A stretch of DNA of 47,840 nucleotides, taken from the NCBI RefSeq assembly GCF_001644015.1, contig NZ_LUUI01000149.1, forward strand, positions 1 through 47,840, written 5' to 3'. Origin of the DNA: Methylomonas lenta. Its GTDB lineage: Bacteria > Pseudomonadota > Gammaproteobacteria > Methylococcales > Methylomonadaceae. Under the pieces are notes generated by a model that searched no databases, was not told the origin of the DNA, and saw only the letters and a list, made by a program, of their open reading frames with translations. Shown piece by piece: positions 33,817 to 43,846 of this stretch. The position numbers and the translations under genes are program-made. Position 1 is the first letter of the stretch. Every line of letters begins with the position of its first letter.

Positions 33817-34563
33817 CTAAACGCGCGAACCATTATCATTCCCTTCCAACCAATCTGCAAGCCGGGCCCGAAGCCGTAACATGGCTTGACTACATATCTG
33901 GCTAACTCGAGATTCACTCACATTCAGTACCAGGCCAATCTCACGCAAATTCAGTTCTTCATCGTAATACAGTGAAACGACTAAGCGTTCTCTTTCCGGT
34001 AATTCGGCAATGGCTTTGGCTAAGGCCTGCTGAAAGTTTTGTTGGATTAGTTGCTCTTCAGGTTGGTAATTGGTGTGGATATCATCAATGACGCTGTCTT
34101 CGCCTTGAATAAGCTCTTCGACACTAAAGGTTTTACAGGACGCCGTGTCTTGCAAAATATGCCTATATTCCTCCAAACCAATACCCATATGACCAGCCAC
34201 TTCAGTGTCTTTGGCCTCGCGCCCGATTTGATTTTCCACTTCGCGGATTGCTCCAGCCAGCATACGAGCTTTTTTATGCACCGAGCGCGGCGTCCAGTCA
34301 GCCCTGCGCAATTCATCCAACATGGCGCCCCGGATACGTATGCCAGCATACGTCTCAAAACTAGCACCTTGCCCAGCATCGTAATTTTTAATGGCCTCTA
34401 AGAGCCCGAGCATTCCAGACTGGATTAGATCGTCAAGTTGCACAGCATCTGGTAGACGCCCCATCAAATGGTAGGCAATGCGCTTAACCAACGGTGCATG
34501 CTGAATCACCAAATCATCGGCGGTTCCAGCTTGCACAGCAGCATACATTGCCGCACCACTCAC
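33817..34563 (-). CDS. fliA: Flagellar sigma factor sigma-28
   Basis: A 248-residue sigma-70-family factor with region 2 (LVKRIAYHLMGRLPDAVQLDDLIQSGMLGLLEA), region 3 (KKARMLAGAIREVENQIGRE) and region 4 (LPERERLVVSLYYDEELNLREIG), directing late flagellar and chemotaxis genes. It starts with GTG overlapping the fleN stop by 4 bp; GGGAG lies 9 nt before it. The promoter at 13343-13369 is a likely target. Confidence 0.95.
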   Translation of the reverse strand: MSGAAMYAAVQAGTADDLVIQHAPLVKRIAYHLMGRLPDAVQLDDLIQSGMLGLLEAIKNYDAGQGASFETYAGIRIRGAMLDELRRADWTPRSVHKKARMLAGAIREVENQIGREAKDTEVAGHMGIGLEEYRHILQDTASCKTFSVEELIQGEDSVIDDIHTNYQPEEQLIQQNFQQALAKAIAELPERERLVVSLYYDEELNLREIGLVLNVSESRVSQICSQAMLRLRARLADWLEGNDNGSRV

Positions 34564-35432
34564 GCAACATTCTCCCGGGCACTATATTGAATCATGCGTT
34601 CAACAAAAAACTCCAAATAGCCGCCGGCATTAGACTTGATAGGCCAGTGATCAATTTTGCGCGCCAAATTTTTTATCGCCAGTGCCGACTTGCTTTGCGG
34701 AAAGGCTTCTACCACTGGCGTCTGTTTTTGCACCGATTTTTTTAAGTACTCATCACTAGGGACTGCACCCACAAATTGCAAAGCCACATCAAGATAACGA
34801 TCGGTAACCTTGCTTAATTTGTTAAACAATGCCTGACCGTGCTCAGCCGTTTGCACCATATTGGCTATGATGTGAAAACTATTTAGCCCGTAATCACGGT
34901 TTAGTAATTTGATGTAGGCATATGCATCGGCCAACGAAGTCGGCTCATCGCAAACGACCACTATAATTTCCTGACAGGCACGAGCAAAGTTAACCACACT
35001 GGCGGAAATACCGGCCGCCGTGTCGACAATCAATACATCCAATTCTTTATCGATCTCACTAAAGGCGCGGATAACACTGGCCTGTTCGACATTACTCAAA
35101 TCCGACATGCGTTGAATCCCAGACGATGCAGGGATAACCTTCAATCCGGCCGGCCCGGTCATCATGATTTGCTTCAGAGTTTTTTCGCCACTTAATACAT
35201 GCGATAAATTGAACTCTGGGAACATGCCCAGTAAAATATCAACATTGGCCAAGCCCATATCCGCATCCAATATAGCTACCCGGCGGCCCACTTTAGCCAA
35301 GGCCACCCCGATATTCACGGATAAATTGGTTTTACCGACCCCACCCTTACCGCTGGTCACAGCGATTACTCGCACTGGTTTCATTTGTCTCATCTGTCTT
35401 ATTCCAGCTGCCTGATCCAACGACTTATGCAT
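34560..35432 (-). CDS. fleN: Flagellar number regulator FleN (FlhG/MinD-like ATPase)
   Basis: A 290-residue MinD-family ATPase with the deviant Walker A SGKGGVGKT (about 27-35), DADMGLANVDILLG and LIVDTAAGIS. FleN/FlhG limits flagella, usually to one polar flagellum, by antagonising FlhF and the master regulator FleQ/FlrA. I chose ATG 35432, which overlaps flhF by 8 bp and has GCGGA upstream; an ATG at 35480 adds non-homologous residues. It lies between flhF and fliA, the normal order. Confidence 0.93.
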   Translation of the reverse strand: MHKSLDQAAGIRQMRQMKPVRVIAVTSGKGGVGKTNLSVNIGVALAKVGRRVAILDADMGLANVDILLGMFPEFNLSHVLSGEKTLKQIMMTGPAGLKVIPASSGIQRMSDLSNVEQASVIRAFSEIDKELDVLIVDTAAGISASVVNFARACQEIIVVVCDEPTSLADAYAYIKLLNRDYGLNSFHIIANMVQTAEHGQALFNKLSKVTDRYLDVALQFVGAVPSDEYLKKSVQKQTPVVEAFPQSKSALAIKNLARKIDHWPIKSNAGGYLEFFVERMIQYSARENVA

Positions 35433-36825
35433 GGTATTCCGCCATCCAATGGTCATAATTGAACGTATCAGTATAATCACCTTCGTTTTGCAATTGCATG
35501 CATTGCTGAATCAAGGTATCAGCTTCGGGTGCATAAATATCCTCCGGCACTTGCTGGCCGTCGGTAATGAATGATAGAGGCATGCGGCGTTCAATCAATG
35601 CTGACAACGCTGTCGCTTTGCTTACTGCCTCATCAAATTTGGTAAGTATAGTTGCTTGTGGCTGAAGAATTTGAAATGCCTCCATAATTTCCATCGCCGC
35701 CTTGTATTGCGTAGTTGCAGACATCACCAGATAAGGCTGGATAGGCAAATCATCTTGTTGCAAAGTTCTAATTTGTTCGGCAAGCCGCAAATCGCGCTGA
35801 CTCATACCGGCGGTGTCGATCAAAATCAGTCGCTTGTCAGAAAAGCTATTGATATGTTGACGCAGCTCTTCCGCATCGCCAGCCATCCGCACAGGCACAT
35901 CCAAAATTTTTCCGTAGGTACTGATTTGTTCATGCGCACCGATACGGTAGTTATCGGTGGTGATCAAGGCTATCTGCCGCGTACCATGTTTGAGGATAAA
36001 TTGCGCAGCCAGCTTGGCAATCGTAGTGGTTTTACCCACGCCGGTTGAGCCTACAAGTGCAGCAATTCCTCCCTGCTCCAGTAAGCGATCTTCTGCAATA
36101 GGCACTATCCTGGTCAGCAATTCCTGAGACTTAGCCAAAGCCGTTTCAAATTGTTTATGACCACCCACACGATAGGTGATTTTGTCCGCAAGATTTTTTG
36201 TGAACCCCGCATCTAACAAGCGTTCCAACAATTCATGTCGCATAGACTGCTCGCCAATTTGCGGCAGATGCGTGATGCTGGATAATTTACTATCCAACAG
36301 TGCGCGCATATCTTTCATTTCTTTGCGCATATCATCCATGAACTTATCAGATGTAGACGGCTGAGCAGGTTTAACTGCCGCCGCAACCGCTGGCTTGTGT
36401 GAGGGCTCTGCTGCCGCCCAAGTAGATTTATCTGCTGGTTTAAGTTTTTCGGCTATTTTCTGCGCATTAACACTACCCAACTGGACTTTTTCGGCATACC
36501 CCAGATACTGATCCATATTCCTGCGCACTGGATTTTCTTTTTCACTTCCCGGTTTACGCGCACTACTGAGCAACTGCGCCGGTTTATTGTCACCGGCAAA
36601 CTCAGGCAAATCATATTTTTTTAGGCGTTTGGCAACCAATTCGTCTTCATGTTGCTGCTTGAGATTCTTATGTATCACTTGCTCATCAAAATCACGGGCA
36701 GCTACAATCTCAACACCACCATCCACTGAGCGGTTGGACATAATAACCGCGTCAGCGCCCAGTTCTTCTTTGACCATACGCATAGCCTGACGTATATCTG
36801 CTGCAAAAAAGCGTTTGATTTTCAT
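35425..36825 (-). CDS. flhF: Flagellar biosynthesis GTPase FlhF
   Basis: A 466-residue SRP-type GTPase that sets the polar site of the flagellum. N-terminal basic region (about 1-60), a Lys/Pro/Ala-rich linker, then the NG domain with P-loop GSTGVGKT (259-266), DTAGMSQRD and TKFDEA. GAGGACAAGCG before the ATG provides the ribosome-binding site. It is 19 bp after flhA and overlaps fleN by 8 bp. Confidence 0.94.
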   Translation of the reverse strand: MKIKRFFAADIRQAMRMVKEELGADAVIMSNRSVDGGVEIVAARDFDEQVIHKNLKQQHEDELVAKRLKKYDLPEFAGDNKPAQLLSSARKPGSEKENPVRRNMDQYLGYAEKVQLGSVNAQKIAEKLKPADKSTWAAAEPSHKPAVAAAVKPAQPSTSDKFMDDMRKEMKDMRALLDSKLSSITHLPQIGEQSMRHELLERLLDAGFTKNLADKITYRVGGHKQFETALAKSQELLTRIVPIAEDRLLEQGGIAALVGSTGVGKTTTIAKLAAQFILKHGTRQIALITTDNYRIGAHEQISTYGKILDVPVRMAGDAEELRQHINSFSDKRLILIDTAGMSQRDLRLAEQIRTLQQDDLPIQPYLVMSATTQYKAAMEIMEAFQILQPQATILTKFDEAVSKATALSALIERRMPLSFITDGQQVPEDIYAPEADTLIQQCMQLQNEGDYTDTFNYDHWMAEYHA

Positions 36826-36844
36826 CGCTTGTCCTCATAAATCA

Positions 36845-38950
36845 TTAAGTACGTTGACCTACGGTCGAAACTACCCGGATTTGTCTATCCTGAGGAATTT
36901 CGTTATAGGCTAGTACATGTAAGCCGGGTATCGAATGACGAACGAAGCGGGCCAGCCAGGGCCGGATGAAAGATGAAACCAACAATATTGCCGACTGCCC
37001 TTCCATTTCCATGCGTTGAGCACTTTCTTCCAGAGACTGATGCATTTGTTCTGCTAAGCCGGGCTCCAACCCTGCACCACCTTCACTCGCCGTCTGCAAT
37101 GACTTATGCAATATCTGTTCCAGACTTTGGTCAAGCGTAATTACAGGGATTTCCATCTGTACCCCATTGATTTCATGGACAATTGAGCGTCCAAGCGCGG
37201 CTCGAACCGCTGACGTCAGGATGTCCGGATCTTGACTCTTAACACCATACTCCGCCAAAGTTTCGGCGATGGAGCGTATATCTCTAATCGACACCCGCTC
37301 TAGCAGCAAATTTTGCAGCACCTTGACCACCACACCCAACTGCAAGGTTTTAGGCACCAAATCTTCGACTAACTTGGGTGCAACCTTGGCCAGGTTATCC
37401 ATCAGCTGTTGCGCTTCTTCATAACCAAATAATTCATGCGCATTGCCTTGCAAAATATGGCTCAAATGCGTTGCAACTACCGTCCCTGGATCGACTACGG
37501 TATATCCAAGCGTTTGAGCATGATCTTTTTGCGCCACTTCAATCCATACAGCATCCAAACCAAAAGCAGGATCTTTACAAGCCGTCCCTTGCAAAGTACC
37601 AAACACTCGCCCCGGATTGATAGCCATTTCCTTTTCCGGCATGATCTCGGCCTCGCCTACAGTGACCCCCATCAATGAAATTCGATAAGCCGTCGGCGAT
37701 AAATCCAGGTTATCGCGAATATGCACCGATGGGATCAAAAAACCCAACTCTTGTGACAGTTTTTTACGTACGCCTTTGATACGCGTCATCAGCTGACCAC
37801 CCTGGCTTCTATCCACCAATGGAATCAATCTATAACCCACTTCCAAGCCGATAGTGTCTACCGGCATGACGTCATCCCAGCCCAGCTCCTTAATCTCAGC
37901 CTTAGCCATTTGCTGCTGCGGAGAAACAATACGCTCCATTTCTAAAGCCTTGTCTTCTTCGAGCTTACGTCGACGATCAATTAAATAGGCCGCGCCAGCC
38001 AATGTTGATGCCAGTAGAATAAAAACCATATTAGGCATACCGGGAATAATTCCCAGCAAACCCATCACAACTGCCGTCACTACTAGCGTTCTAGGGTCTT
38101 CAAATAGCTGAGCGGATACCTGCTGCCCCAAGTCCTGCTTGCTACCTCTAACCCGGGTGACCACCATGGCCGATGCCACCGACAACAACAAAGCTGGAAT
38201 CTGTGCCACCAAACCATCACCAATGGTCAACAATACGTAAGCGTTGGCGGCTTCGGCAAAACTCATATCATGCTGCCCTACACCAATCGCCAAACCGCCT
38301 ATCATATTGACGAACAAAATAATGATGCCGGCTACCGCATCACCGCGCACAAATTTACTGGCACCATCCATAGAACCATAAAAGTCTGCTTCGGCGGCGA
38401 CCTCTTCCCGCCTGGCCCTGGCTTCATCTTGGTTGATTAAGCCGGAATTCATATCGGCATCAATTGCCATCTGCTTACCCGGCATAGCATCTAAAGTAAA
38501 ACGCGCGCTAACTTCGGCCACACGTCCCGCACCTTTGGTAACCACTACAAAATTGATGACCACCAAAATAGCGAACACCACGATACCCACGGCAAAATTA
38601 CCGCCAATAACAAACGATCCAAATGCCTCGATCACCTTGCCGGCAGCGTCGCCGCCTTCATGGCCTTTCATAAGCACCACTCGAGTAGAGGCAACATTTA
38701 AGGCCAATCGCAACAACGTCGCCATCAAAATCACCGTTGGGAATGAAGCGAATTCCAATGGTTTCATGCTGTAAATCACCACCAGCAAAATAATCAAAGA
38801 AAAGGCGATATTGAAGGTAAAAAACAGATCGAGCATGAAAGCTGGCAACGGCAACACCAACAATGCCAACAACATGACAATAAGCACTGGCGCGCCCAAG
38901 CCCATGCTGGTTAGTGATTTCAATGTGCTTATGATTTTTGCAAGATCCAT
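36845..38950 (-). CDS. flhA: Flagellar export gate protein FlhA
   Basis: A 701-residue export-gate component with about eight N-terminal membrane spans (to about residue 320), the conserved FHIPEP-type loop region after residue 140 (RFTLDAMPGKQMAIDADMN) and a large cytosolic C-terminal domain that binds chaperone-substrate complexes. Length and order (flhB-flhA-flhF) are normal. Confidence 0.96.
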   Translation of the reverse strand: MDLAKIISTLKSLTSMGLGAPVLIVMLLALLVLPLPAFMLDLFFTFNIAFSLIILLVVIYSMKPLEFASFPTVILMATLLRLALNVASTRVVLMKGHEGGDAAGKVIEAFGSFVIGGNFAVGIVVFAILVVINFVVVTKGAGRVAEVSARFTLDAMPGKQMAIDADMNSGLINQDEARARREEVAAEADFYGSMDGASKFVRGDAVAGIIILFVNMIGGLAIGVGQHDMSFAEAANAYVLLTIGDGLVAQIPALLLSVASAMVVTRVRGSKQDLGQQVSAQLFEDPRTLVVTAVVMGLLGIIPGMPNMVFILLASTLAGAAYLIDRRRKLEEDKALEMERIVSPQQQMAKAEIKELGWDDVMPVDTIGLEVGYRLIPLVDRSQGGQLMTRIKGVRKKLSQELGFLIPSVHIRDNLDLSPTAYRISLMGVTVGEAEIMPEKEMAINPGRVFGTLQGTACKDPAFGLDAVWIEVAQKDHAQTLGYTVVDPGTVVATHLSHILQGNAHELFGYEEAQQLMDNLAKVAPKLVEDLVPKTLQLGVVVKVLQNLLLERVSIRDIRSIAETLAEYGVKSQDPDILTSAVRAALGRSIVHEINGVQMEIPVITLDQSLEQILHKSLQTASEGGAGLEPGLAEQMHQSLEESAQRMEMEGQSAILLVSSFIRPWLARFVRHSIPGLHVLAYNEIPQDRQIRVVSTVGQRT

Positions 38951-38968
38951 GATTGACTCGATTTGATT

Positions 38969-40096
38969 TTATTGCCTGAATTCATCAGGCACTTGCACAT
39001 CACTCGGCGGCACCGGCTTGCCCCAGCCATTTTGTGTCGCAGCCCGCAGCTGAAAAACATAGGCTAAAACTTGCGCCACAGCCAGAAACAGTCCGCGCGG
39101 AATTTCCTGATTTAATTCGGTGGAATAATATAAAGCTCTGGCCAGAGAAGGTGCTGCCACCAGGGTTACTTTGTTTGCCAAAGCGAGATTACGAATCTGT
39201 GCAGCCACCAAATCCGTGCCCTTTGCCACCAGTATTGGTGCGCCACTACCATTTGGGTCATATTTTAAAGCCACGGCAAAATGCGTCGGATTAGTAACAA
39301 TGACATCAGCACTCGGCACGGCCTCCATCATGCGTCGCTGGGCAGCCTGCATTTGCATCTGCCGAATCTTGCCTTTTAATTCCAGACTGCCTTCCGATTC
39401 TTTGGCTTCATCACGCACTTCCTGTTTAGTCATTTTTAGTTGGCGCTGATGATTCCATAATTGATAAGGCACATCAATTAACACCAACAATAACAAGGTC
39501 GAACTCAACACTAATACCGACATGACTAAAATTTCGCCCGTCCGAAATAGCGCTTGATCAAGATTCAACCGGCTTAACGACATGAAATCGTCAAAATATA
39601 CTTTAAACAAATTCCAGGCCACAAAACCAATCAAAATCACTTTGATGATAGCCTTGATCAATTCGACCACACCTTGTATACCAATAATTTTTTTGATGCC
39701 CTGCAGCGGATTGAGTTTGGAGAACTTTGGCTGCAGCGCTTCGTCAGCAAAATTCCAGCCGCCCATCAATAATGGCGTCAATAAATCCGCAATCATCAAG
39801 ATAATCATCAACGGGGCAATCACACTGTAGCCCTCGACTATAGCTGTCTCAAAATACATGATCGGCGCATTGGGGTCGAAAATGACTTCACGCGACAATT
39901 CAAACTGATGTTTCATCATGTCCACCAACCCGCTGACCATGTATCGACCCAGATAAAAAAACAACGCCGCACTAACTATCATGGTTACAAAAGTGTTTAA
40001 CTCTTTAGATCGAGGTACTTGTCCTTTTTTTCGCGAGTCGGAGAGTCTTTTACTGGTCGCGTCTTCTGTTTTGTCCTGACCGGAATCGTCTGCCAT
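38969..40096 (-). CDS. flhB: Flagellar export gate protein FlhB
   Basis: A 375-residue export switch with four membrane spans and a cytosolic domain that self-cleaves at Asn269-Pro270 in VTNPTHFAVALKYDP, the same position as in E. coli. Cleavage switches export specificity from rod/hook to filament proteins. It overlaps fliR by 1 bp and is 18 bp before flhA. Confidence 0.96.
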   Translation of the reverse strand: MADDSGQDKTEDATSKRLSDSRKKGQVPRSKELNTFVTMIVSAALFFYLGRYMVSGLVDMMKHQFELSREVIFDPNAPIMYFETAIVEGYSVIAPLMIILMIADLLTPLLMGGWNFADEALQPKFSKLNPLQGIKKIIGIQGVVELIKAIIKVILIGFVAWNLFKVYFDDFMSLSRLNLDQALFRTGEILVMSVLVLSSTLLLLVLIDVPYQLWNHQRQLKMTKQEVRDEAKESEGSLELKGKIRQMQMQAAQRRMMEAVPSADVIVTNPTHFAVALKYDPNGSGAPILVAKGTDLVAAQIRNLALANKVTLVAAPSLARALYYSTELNQEIPRGLFLAVAQVLAYVFQLRAATQNGWGKPVPPSDVQVPDEFRQ

Positions 40097-40872
40097 CAGC
40101 TTATTCTCAAAAGCTGACTAATAAGAATAAATCCCTCGTGCAATTTGTCCGCAAACCCTTCCAGCATGGTGGACAGCCCGATCCAGATCAGCAGCATTCC
40201 CAATAAAATAGTGATCGGAAAGCCGACACCAAACAACTGCAACTGAGGTGCAGCTTTGGAGGCAATCCCAAAGCTAATGTTGACGAATAACAGTGTTGCC
40301 ATCACCGGCAATGCCAACAAAACACCGCCGGCAAATATTTGACTACTCCAAGTGATCATTCCCCACAGCCCAGCCTTATCTAAACTGCCGGTAGTAACCG
40401 GCAACGTGGTAAAACTCTGCGCTATCATCTCGATCAGCAATAAATGCCCATCAACTGCCAAAAATAGCAAGCTGGAGGCAATTACAAACAACTGAGCTAT
40501 CACGGGCGTTTGCACCCCTGTAGCCGGATCCACCATGGATGCGAAGCCTAACCCCATACCATAGGCGATGGTCTGGCCCGCAAATAACATAATAGAAAAC
40601 ACCATTTGCAAAATAAAGCCGGTTGATATTCCCAACATTAATTGATGTATTGTTACCAGCCAGCCTTGCGAACTAAATAAGTCGATAGCAGGCATTGCCG
40701 GCAAAGTTGGCATGATGACAAAAGTGATCAATAAACTCAGCATGACGCGCAAACGCGCCGGCACCGCTTTGACACTCAAAACCGGAATGGAAATAAACAT
40801 GGCGCTCACGCGCATGAAGGGCCATACGAATGAGGCAAGATAAGCTATAAGTTCGTCTTCTCTAAAATTCAT
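40096..40872 (-). CDS. fliR: Flagellar export gate protein FliR
   Basis: A 258-residue membrane protein with about six spans; FVWPFMRVSAMFISIPVLS and GMGLGFASMVDPATG are typical. It forms the FliPQR export channel. It overlaps fliQ by 4 bp and flhB by 1 bp. Confidence 0.95.
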   Translation of the reverse strand: MNFREDELIAYLASFVWPFMRVSAMFISIPVLSVKAVPARLRVMLSLLITFVIMPTLPAMPAIDLFSSQGWLVTIHQLMLGISTGFILQMVFSIMLFAGQTIAYGMGLGFASMVDPATGVQTPVIAQLFVIASSLLFLAVDGHLLLIEMIAQSFTTLPVTTGSLDKAGLWGMITWSSQIFAGGVLLALPVMATLLFVNISFGIASKAAPQLQLFGVGFPITILLGMLLIWIGLSTMLEGFADKLHEGFILISQLLRIS

Positions 40873-41141
40873 CCTATCAAAGAAGGAATTTCGCGCATCA
40901 AGTCTTGAAAATAATCGATGAGCATTTGCAGCATACCTGGACCTGCAACCATCAAAACCACAATGATGGTTGCCAGCTTTGGGATAAAGGTCAGCGTTTG
41001 TTCTTGGATTGACGTAGCAGCCTGGAACATGGAAACCACTAAACCGACCGCCAAGGAGGATAATAAAATCGGCCCCATCAGTTTTAAGGATATCCAGACT
41101 GTTTCCTGCGCAATCACGGAAATGGTTTCCGGCGTCATCAT
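40869..41141 (-). CDS. fliQ: Flagellar export gate protein FliQ
   Basis: A 90-residue protein with two membrane helices and the family core GLVVSMFQAATSIQEQTLTF. It is a component of the FliPQR channel. It starts 15 bp after fliP and overlaps fliR by 4 bp. Confidence 0.96.
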   Translation of the reverse strand: MMTPETISVIAQETVWISLKLMGPILLSSLAVGLVVSMFQAATSIQEQTLTFIPKLATIIVVLMVAGPGMLQMLIDYFQDLMREIPSLIG

Positions 41142-41156
41142 TTCGACACCCCCAAA

Positions 41157-41912
41157 TTAGACATAAAAACTGGCTGCCAACATTTCCAAAACCAACGACC
41201 AGCCATCGGCCAGCACAAACAACATGATTTTGAACGGCAACGAAATAATCATGGGGGATAACATCATCATGCCCATCGACATCAACACACTGGCAACCAC
41301 CAGGTCAATGACTAAAAACGGTAAAAATATCAAAAAACCAATCTGAAACGCGGTTTTAAGCTCACTGGTGACATACGCCGGCAGCAACAATGAAAAAGGC
41401 ACGTCTTCAGGTTTGTTAATATTCTGTTTGCCGGAGATGCGCACGAACATGTCAATATCAGTCTCTCGAGTTTGCCGCAGCATGAATTGTTTAATCGGCT
41501 CTGAAGCGCTTTGCAGTGCTGTAGTTATGTCGATTTTTTCTTCCAGATAAGGTTGAACCGCTGAGTCGTTAATTTTTTCTAAAACCGGCATCATGATGAA
41601 TATAGTTAAAAACAACGATAAGCCTAGCAATACCTGATTACTCGGGGCCTGCTGCGCACCCAAGGCTTGCCGCAACAAACCCAACACGATCATGATGCGA
41701 GTAAATGATGTCATGGTTAACAACAATGCTGGCAGTAACGTCAGCATTGTCATGATCGCCAAAATTTGTATGGTTACGGTATAACTTTCACCGCCTTTGG
41801 GGTTTGTAGTTACTGTAATCGCTTCAATCCCTGGTGGCGCAGCCCACACATTCTGTGACATCAACAGGGCAAAAATACCTACCAAAGTTAATATCAACGA
41901 TGCTTTAAACAT
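41157..41912 (-). CDS. fliP: Flagellar export gate protein FliP
   Basis: A 251-residue protein with a signal peptide ([24 protein letters not shown]) and about four membrane spans; [21 protein letters not shown] and [18 protein letters not shown] are diagnostic. I chose ATG 41912, which has AAGG upstream and overlaps fliO by 8 bp; a frame open further upstream lies in fliO and lacks the signal peptide. Confidence 0.95.
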   Translation of the reverse strand: MFKASLILTLVGIFALLMSQNVWAAPPGIEAITVTTNPKGGESYTVTIQILAIMTMLTLLPALLLTMTSFTRIMIVLGLLRQALGAQQAPSNQVLLGLSLFLTIFIMMPVLEKINDSAVQPYLEEKIDITTALQSASEPIKQFMLRQTRETDIDMFVRISGKQNINKPEDVPFSLLLPAYVTSELKTAFQIGFLIFLPFLVIDLVVASVLMSMGMMMLSPMIISLPFKIMLFVLADGWSLVLEMLAASFYV

Positions 41913-42345
41913 CGATTTTACCTTGTAGGACTTGCTGTAGTTTTTTAGCAAAAAGCCCGTTATCAGCAGCGTCGGTTTGATTCTGAAATAGCCGCGAATC
42001 ACCCTCAAGTTCTAATAACTTATCCACACGACCAGGCGTAACGCCTAGCAATAGCTGCTTTTCTCCGACTTTTACTAAGACTAGCTTTTCCCGCATGCCT
42101 AATGACAATCCGGAAACGATGGCCAGCTGTTTTTTGTTCACAAAAGACAAGTTGCCACTTTTACGTAACAACCACATAAAAATTCCAAAAATCGCCAAGA
42201 CGACAATCAAAGCCAATACCCACTGCAAAACATCTGCATAAGAAACAACTTTTGCAGATTGCTTTTGCACTTCCAGCTCTTCAGCCCACGTTGAAGTAAA
42301 CCTTATGCAACCATAACAAATTGCCAGCAGTTGAATTTTAGACAT
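41905..42345 (-). CDS. fliO: Flagellar export accessory protein FliO
   Basis: A 146-residue protein with an N-terminal hydrophobic stretch and a membrane helix (about 41-62) followed by a cytosolic domain, [31 protein letters not shown], the FliO signature. FliO helps assemble FliP. It overlaps fliN by 1 bp and fliP by 8 bp. Confidence 0.9.
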   Translation of the reverse strand: MSKIQLLAICYGCIRFTSTWAEELEVQKQSAKVVSYADVLQWVLALIVVLAIFGIFMWLLRKSGNLSFVNKKQLAIVSGLSLGMREKLVLVKVGEKQLLLGVTPGRVDKLLELEGDSRLFQNQTDAADNGLFAKKLQQVLQGKIDV

Positions 42346-42845
42346 TAGCCTAACTTTCTCACCCGTTCTGATGGGCTAATGATGTCTGTCAACCGAATGC
42401 CAAACTTATCATTCACCACCACCACCTCGCCATGAGCCACCAAAGTGCCATTAACCAGTACATCCATCGGCTCACCTGCAAATCGATCCAGCTCGACAAC
42501 CGACCCCTGATTCAACTGTAACAAATTTCGAATATTTATTCGTGTCCGCCCAATTTCCAGTGAAACGGTTACCGGCACATCCAGGATGACATCTAACTTT
42601 ACCTCATCAGCGCTTTGATAATTTTTTTGCTTAGTATCCTCAAAGTGTGGAAAATCGGCAGCCTCATATCCGCGTGTATTTTTTTTCCCAGCTTGCTGCT
42701 CCTTCATGGCATCACCCCAGTCGGCTTCGGCTTCTCCCTGAGCTTGTTCCGTCATCGCATCACCCCAATCAGCCTCGGCTTCGCCCTTAGCTTGCTCATT
42801 CATCGCAGCTGACCAGTCATCGGCTGCTTCATCATTTTCACTCAT
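42345..42845 (-). CDS. fliN: Flagellar motor switch protein FliN with repeated N-terminus
   Basis: A 166-residue C-ring protein. Residues about 75-166 are the SpoA domain (DVPVTVSLEIGRTRINIRNLL, VVNDKFGIRLTDI). Before it lie three 16-residue units beginning DWSAAMNEQ, DWGDAMTEQ and DWGDAMKEQ (residues 10-53), which may provide several contacts for FliH or another partner. Typical FliN has one such DDWAxAM-like segment. It is 17 bp after fliM. Confidence 0.95.
   Translation of the reverse strand: MSENDEAADDWSAAMNEQAKGEAEADWGDAMTEQAQGEAEADWGDAMKEQQAGKKNTRGYEAADFPHFEDTKQKNYQSADEVKLDVILDVPVTVSLEIGRTRINIRNLLQLNQGSVVELDRFAGEPMDVLVNGTLVAHGEVVVVNDKFGIRLTDIISPSERVRKLG
42687..42818 (-). repeat. Tandem 48-bp repeat units inside fliN
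   Basis: Three units, the last partial, encode residues 10-53 of FliN. Units two and three are nearly identical in sequence, which indicates recent duplication or slippage. Confidence 0.75.
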
Positions 42846-42862
42846 GCTTTGATCCTTCTAAT

Positions 42863-43846
42863 CTATCGATTATTATCCATAGTCACTTTTTCGACTATTT
42901 CAATGGCGTAATTTCCATCCGACAACCCAAGCTTTCCAATGAATACCGGCACCTTTTCCACCTCTAAAAACACAGTTTCTGGCATATCAATTGGAATGAC
43001 ATCACCTTGTTTTAACTCAATCACATCACTGATACGCATCTCTTTTTCGATCAGATTACAATTTATAACCACCTCGCCACGCATCATTTCTGCTCTTAAG
43101 GCTTCCTGCCAACGACCATCTATTTCCCCACGATCACTGGTTACTGCATCCAGCAACTCTCGAATGGGTTCAATCATGCTATAAGGCATAGCAATATTGA
43201 TATCACCACCGCCACCTTCTAGCTCAACATGAATTGTCGAGATCACTACTATTTCAGCCGGGCTGACTATGTTTGCAAATTGCGGATTCACTTCCGAATT
43301 AATATATTCAAATTCTAAATCCATTACCGGTTTCCAGGCTTCCTCGTAATCTTTGAAAATCATACCGATAATCAAACGAATCACCCGCATTTCTGTTGGC
43401 GTAAACTCTCGACCTTCTACCTTGTTATAAAACTGGCCACCGCCACCAAAGAAATTATCCACAGCGGTAAACACTAAACGAGGCTCCATTACGATAAGAG
43501 CACGCCCTCGCAAGGGCGACATACGTATTACATTTAAATTGGTTGGAACGAATAACCCTTGAATAAACTCTGAAAATTTTTGTACTTGAATGCCTGATAC
43601 TGAAATTTCCGCAGACCGTCTGAGAAAGTTAAATAGCGATATTCGAAAATAGCGCGCAAAACGCTCGTTAACCATTTCCAGCGTTGGCATCCTGCCACGA
43701 ACAATACGCTCTTGACTGGTAAAGTCATATATTCTGGTAGATGTAATGGCTTCATCATTTTCATCACCTGTTTCCACATCACCATCATCGACACCATGCA
43801 GTAAAGCATCAATTTCTTCCTGCGAAAGTAAGTCTGAGCTCGACAT
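42863..43846 (-). CDS. fliM: Flagellar motor switch protein FliM
   Basis: A 327-residue C-ring protein with the N-terminal CheY-P-binding motif LSQEEIDALL, a CheC-like middle domain (GGGGQFYN, GMIFKDYEEAW) and a C-terminal SpoA domain. It starts on the base directly after the fliL stop, so the two are tightly coupled. Confidence 0.96.
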   Translation of the reverse strand: MSSSDLLSQEEIDALLHGVDDGDVETGDENDEAITSTRIYDFTSQERIVRGRMPTLEMVNERFARYFRISLFNFLRRSAEISVSGIQVQKFSEFIQGLFVPTNLNVIRMSPLRGRALIVMEPRLVFTAVDNFFGGGGQFYNKVEGREFTPTEMRVIRLIIGMIFKDYEEAWKPVMDLEFEYINSEVNPQFANIVSPAEIVVISTIHVELEGGGGDINIAMPYSMIEPIRELLDAVTSDRGEIDGRWQEALRAEMMRGEVVINCNLIEKEMRISDVIELKQGDVIPIDMPETVFLEVEKVPVFIGKLGLSDGNYAIEIVEKVTMDNNR

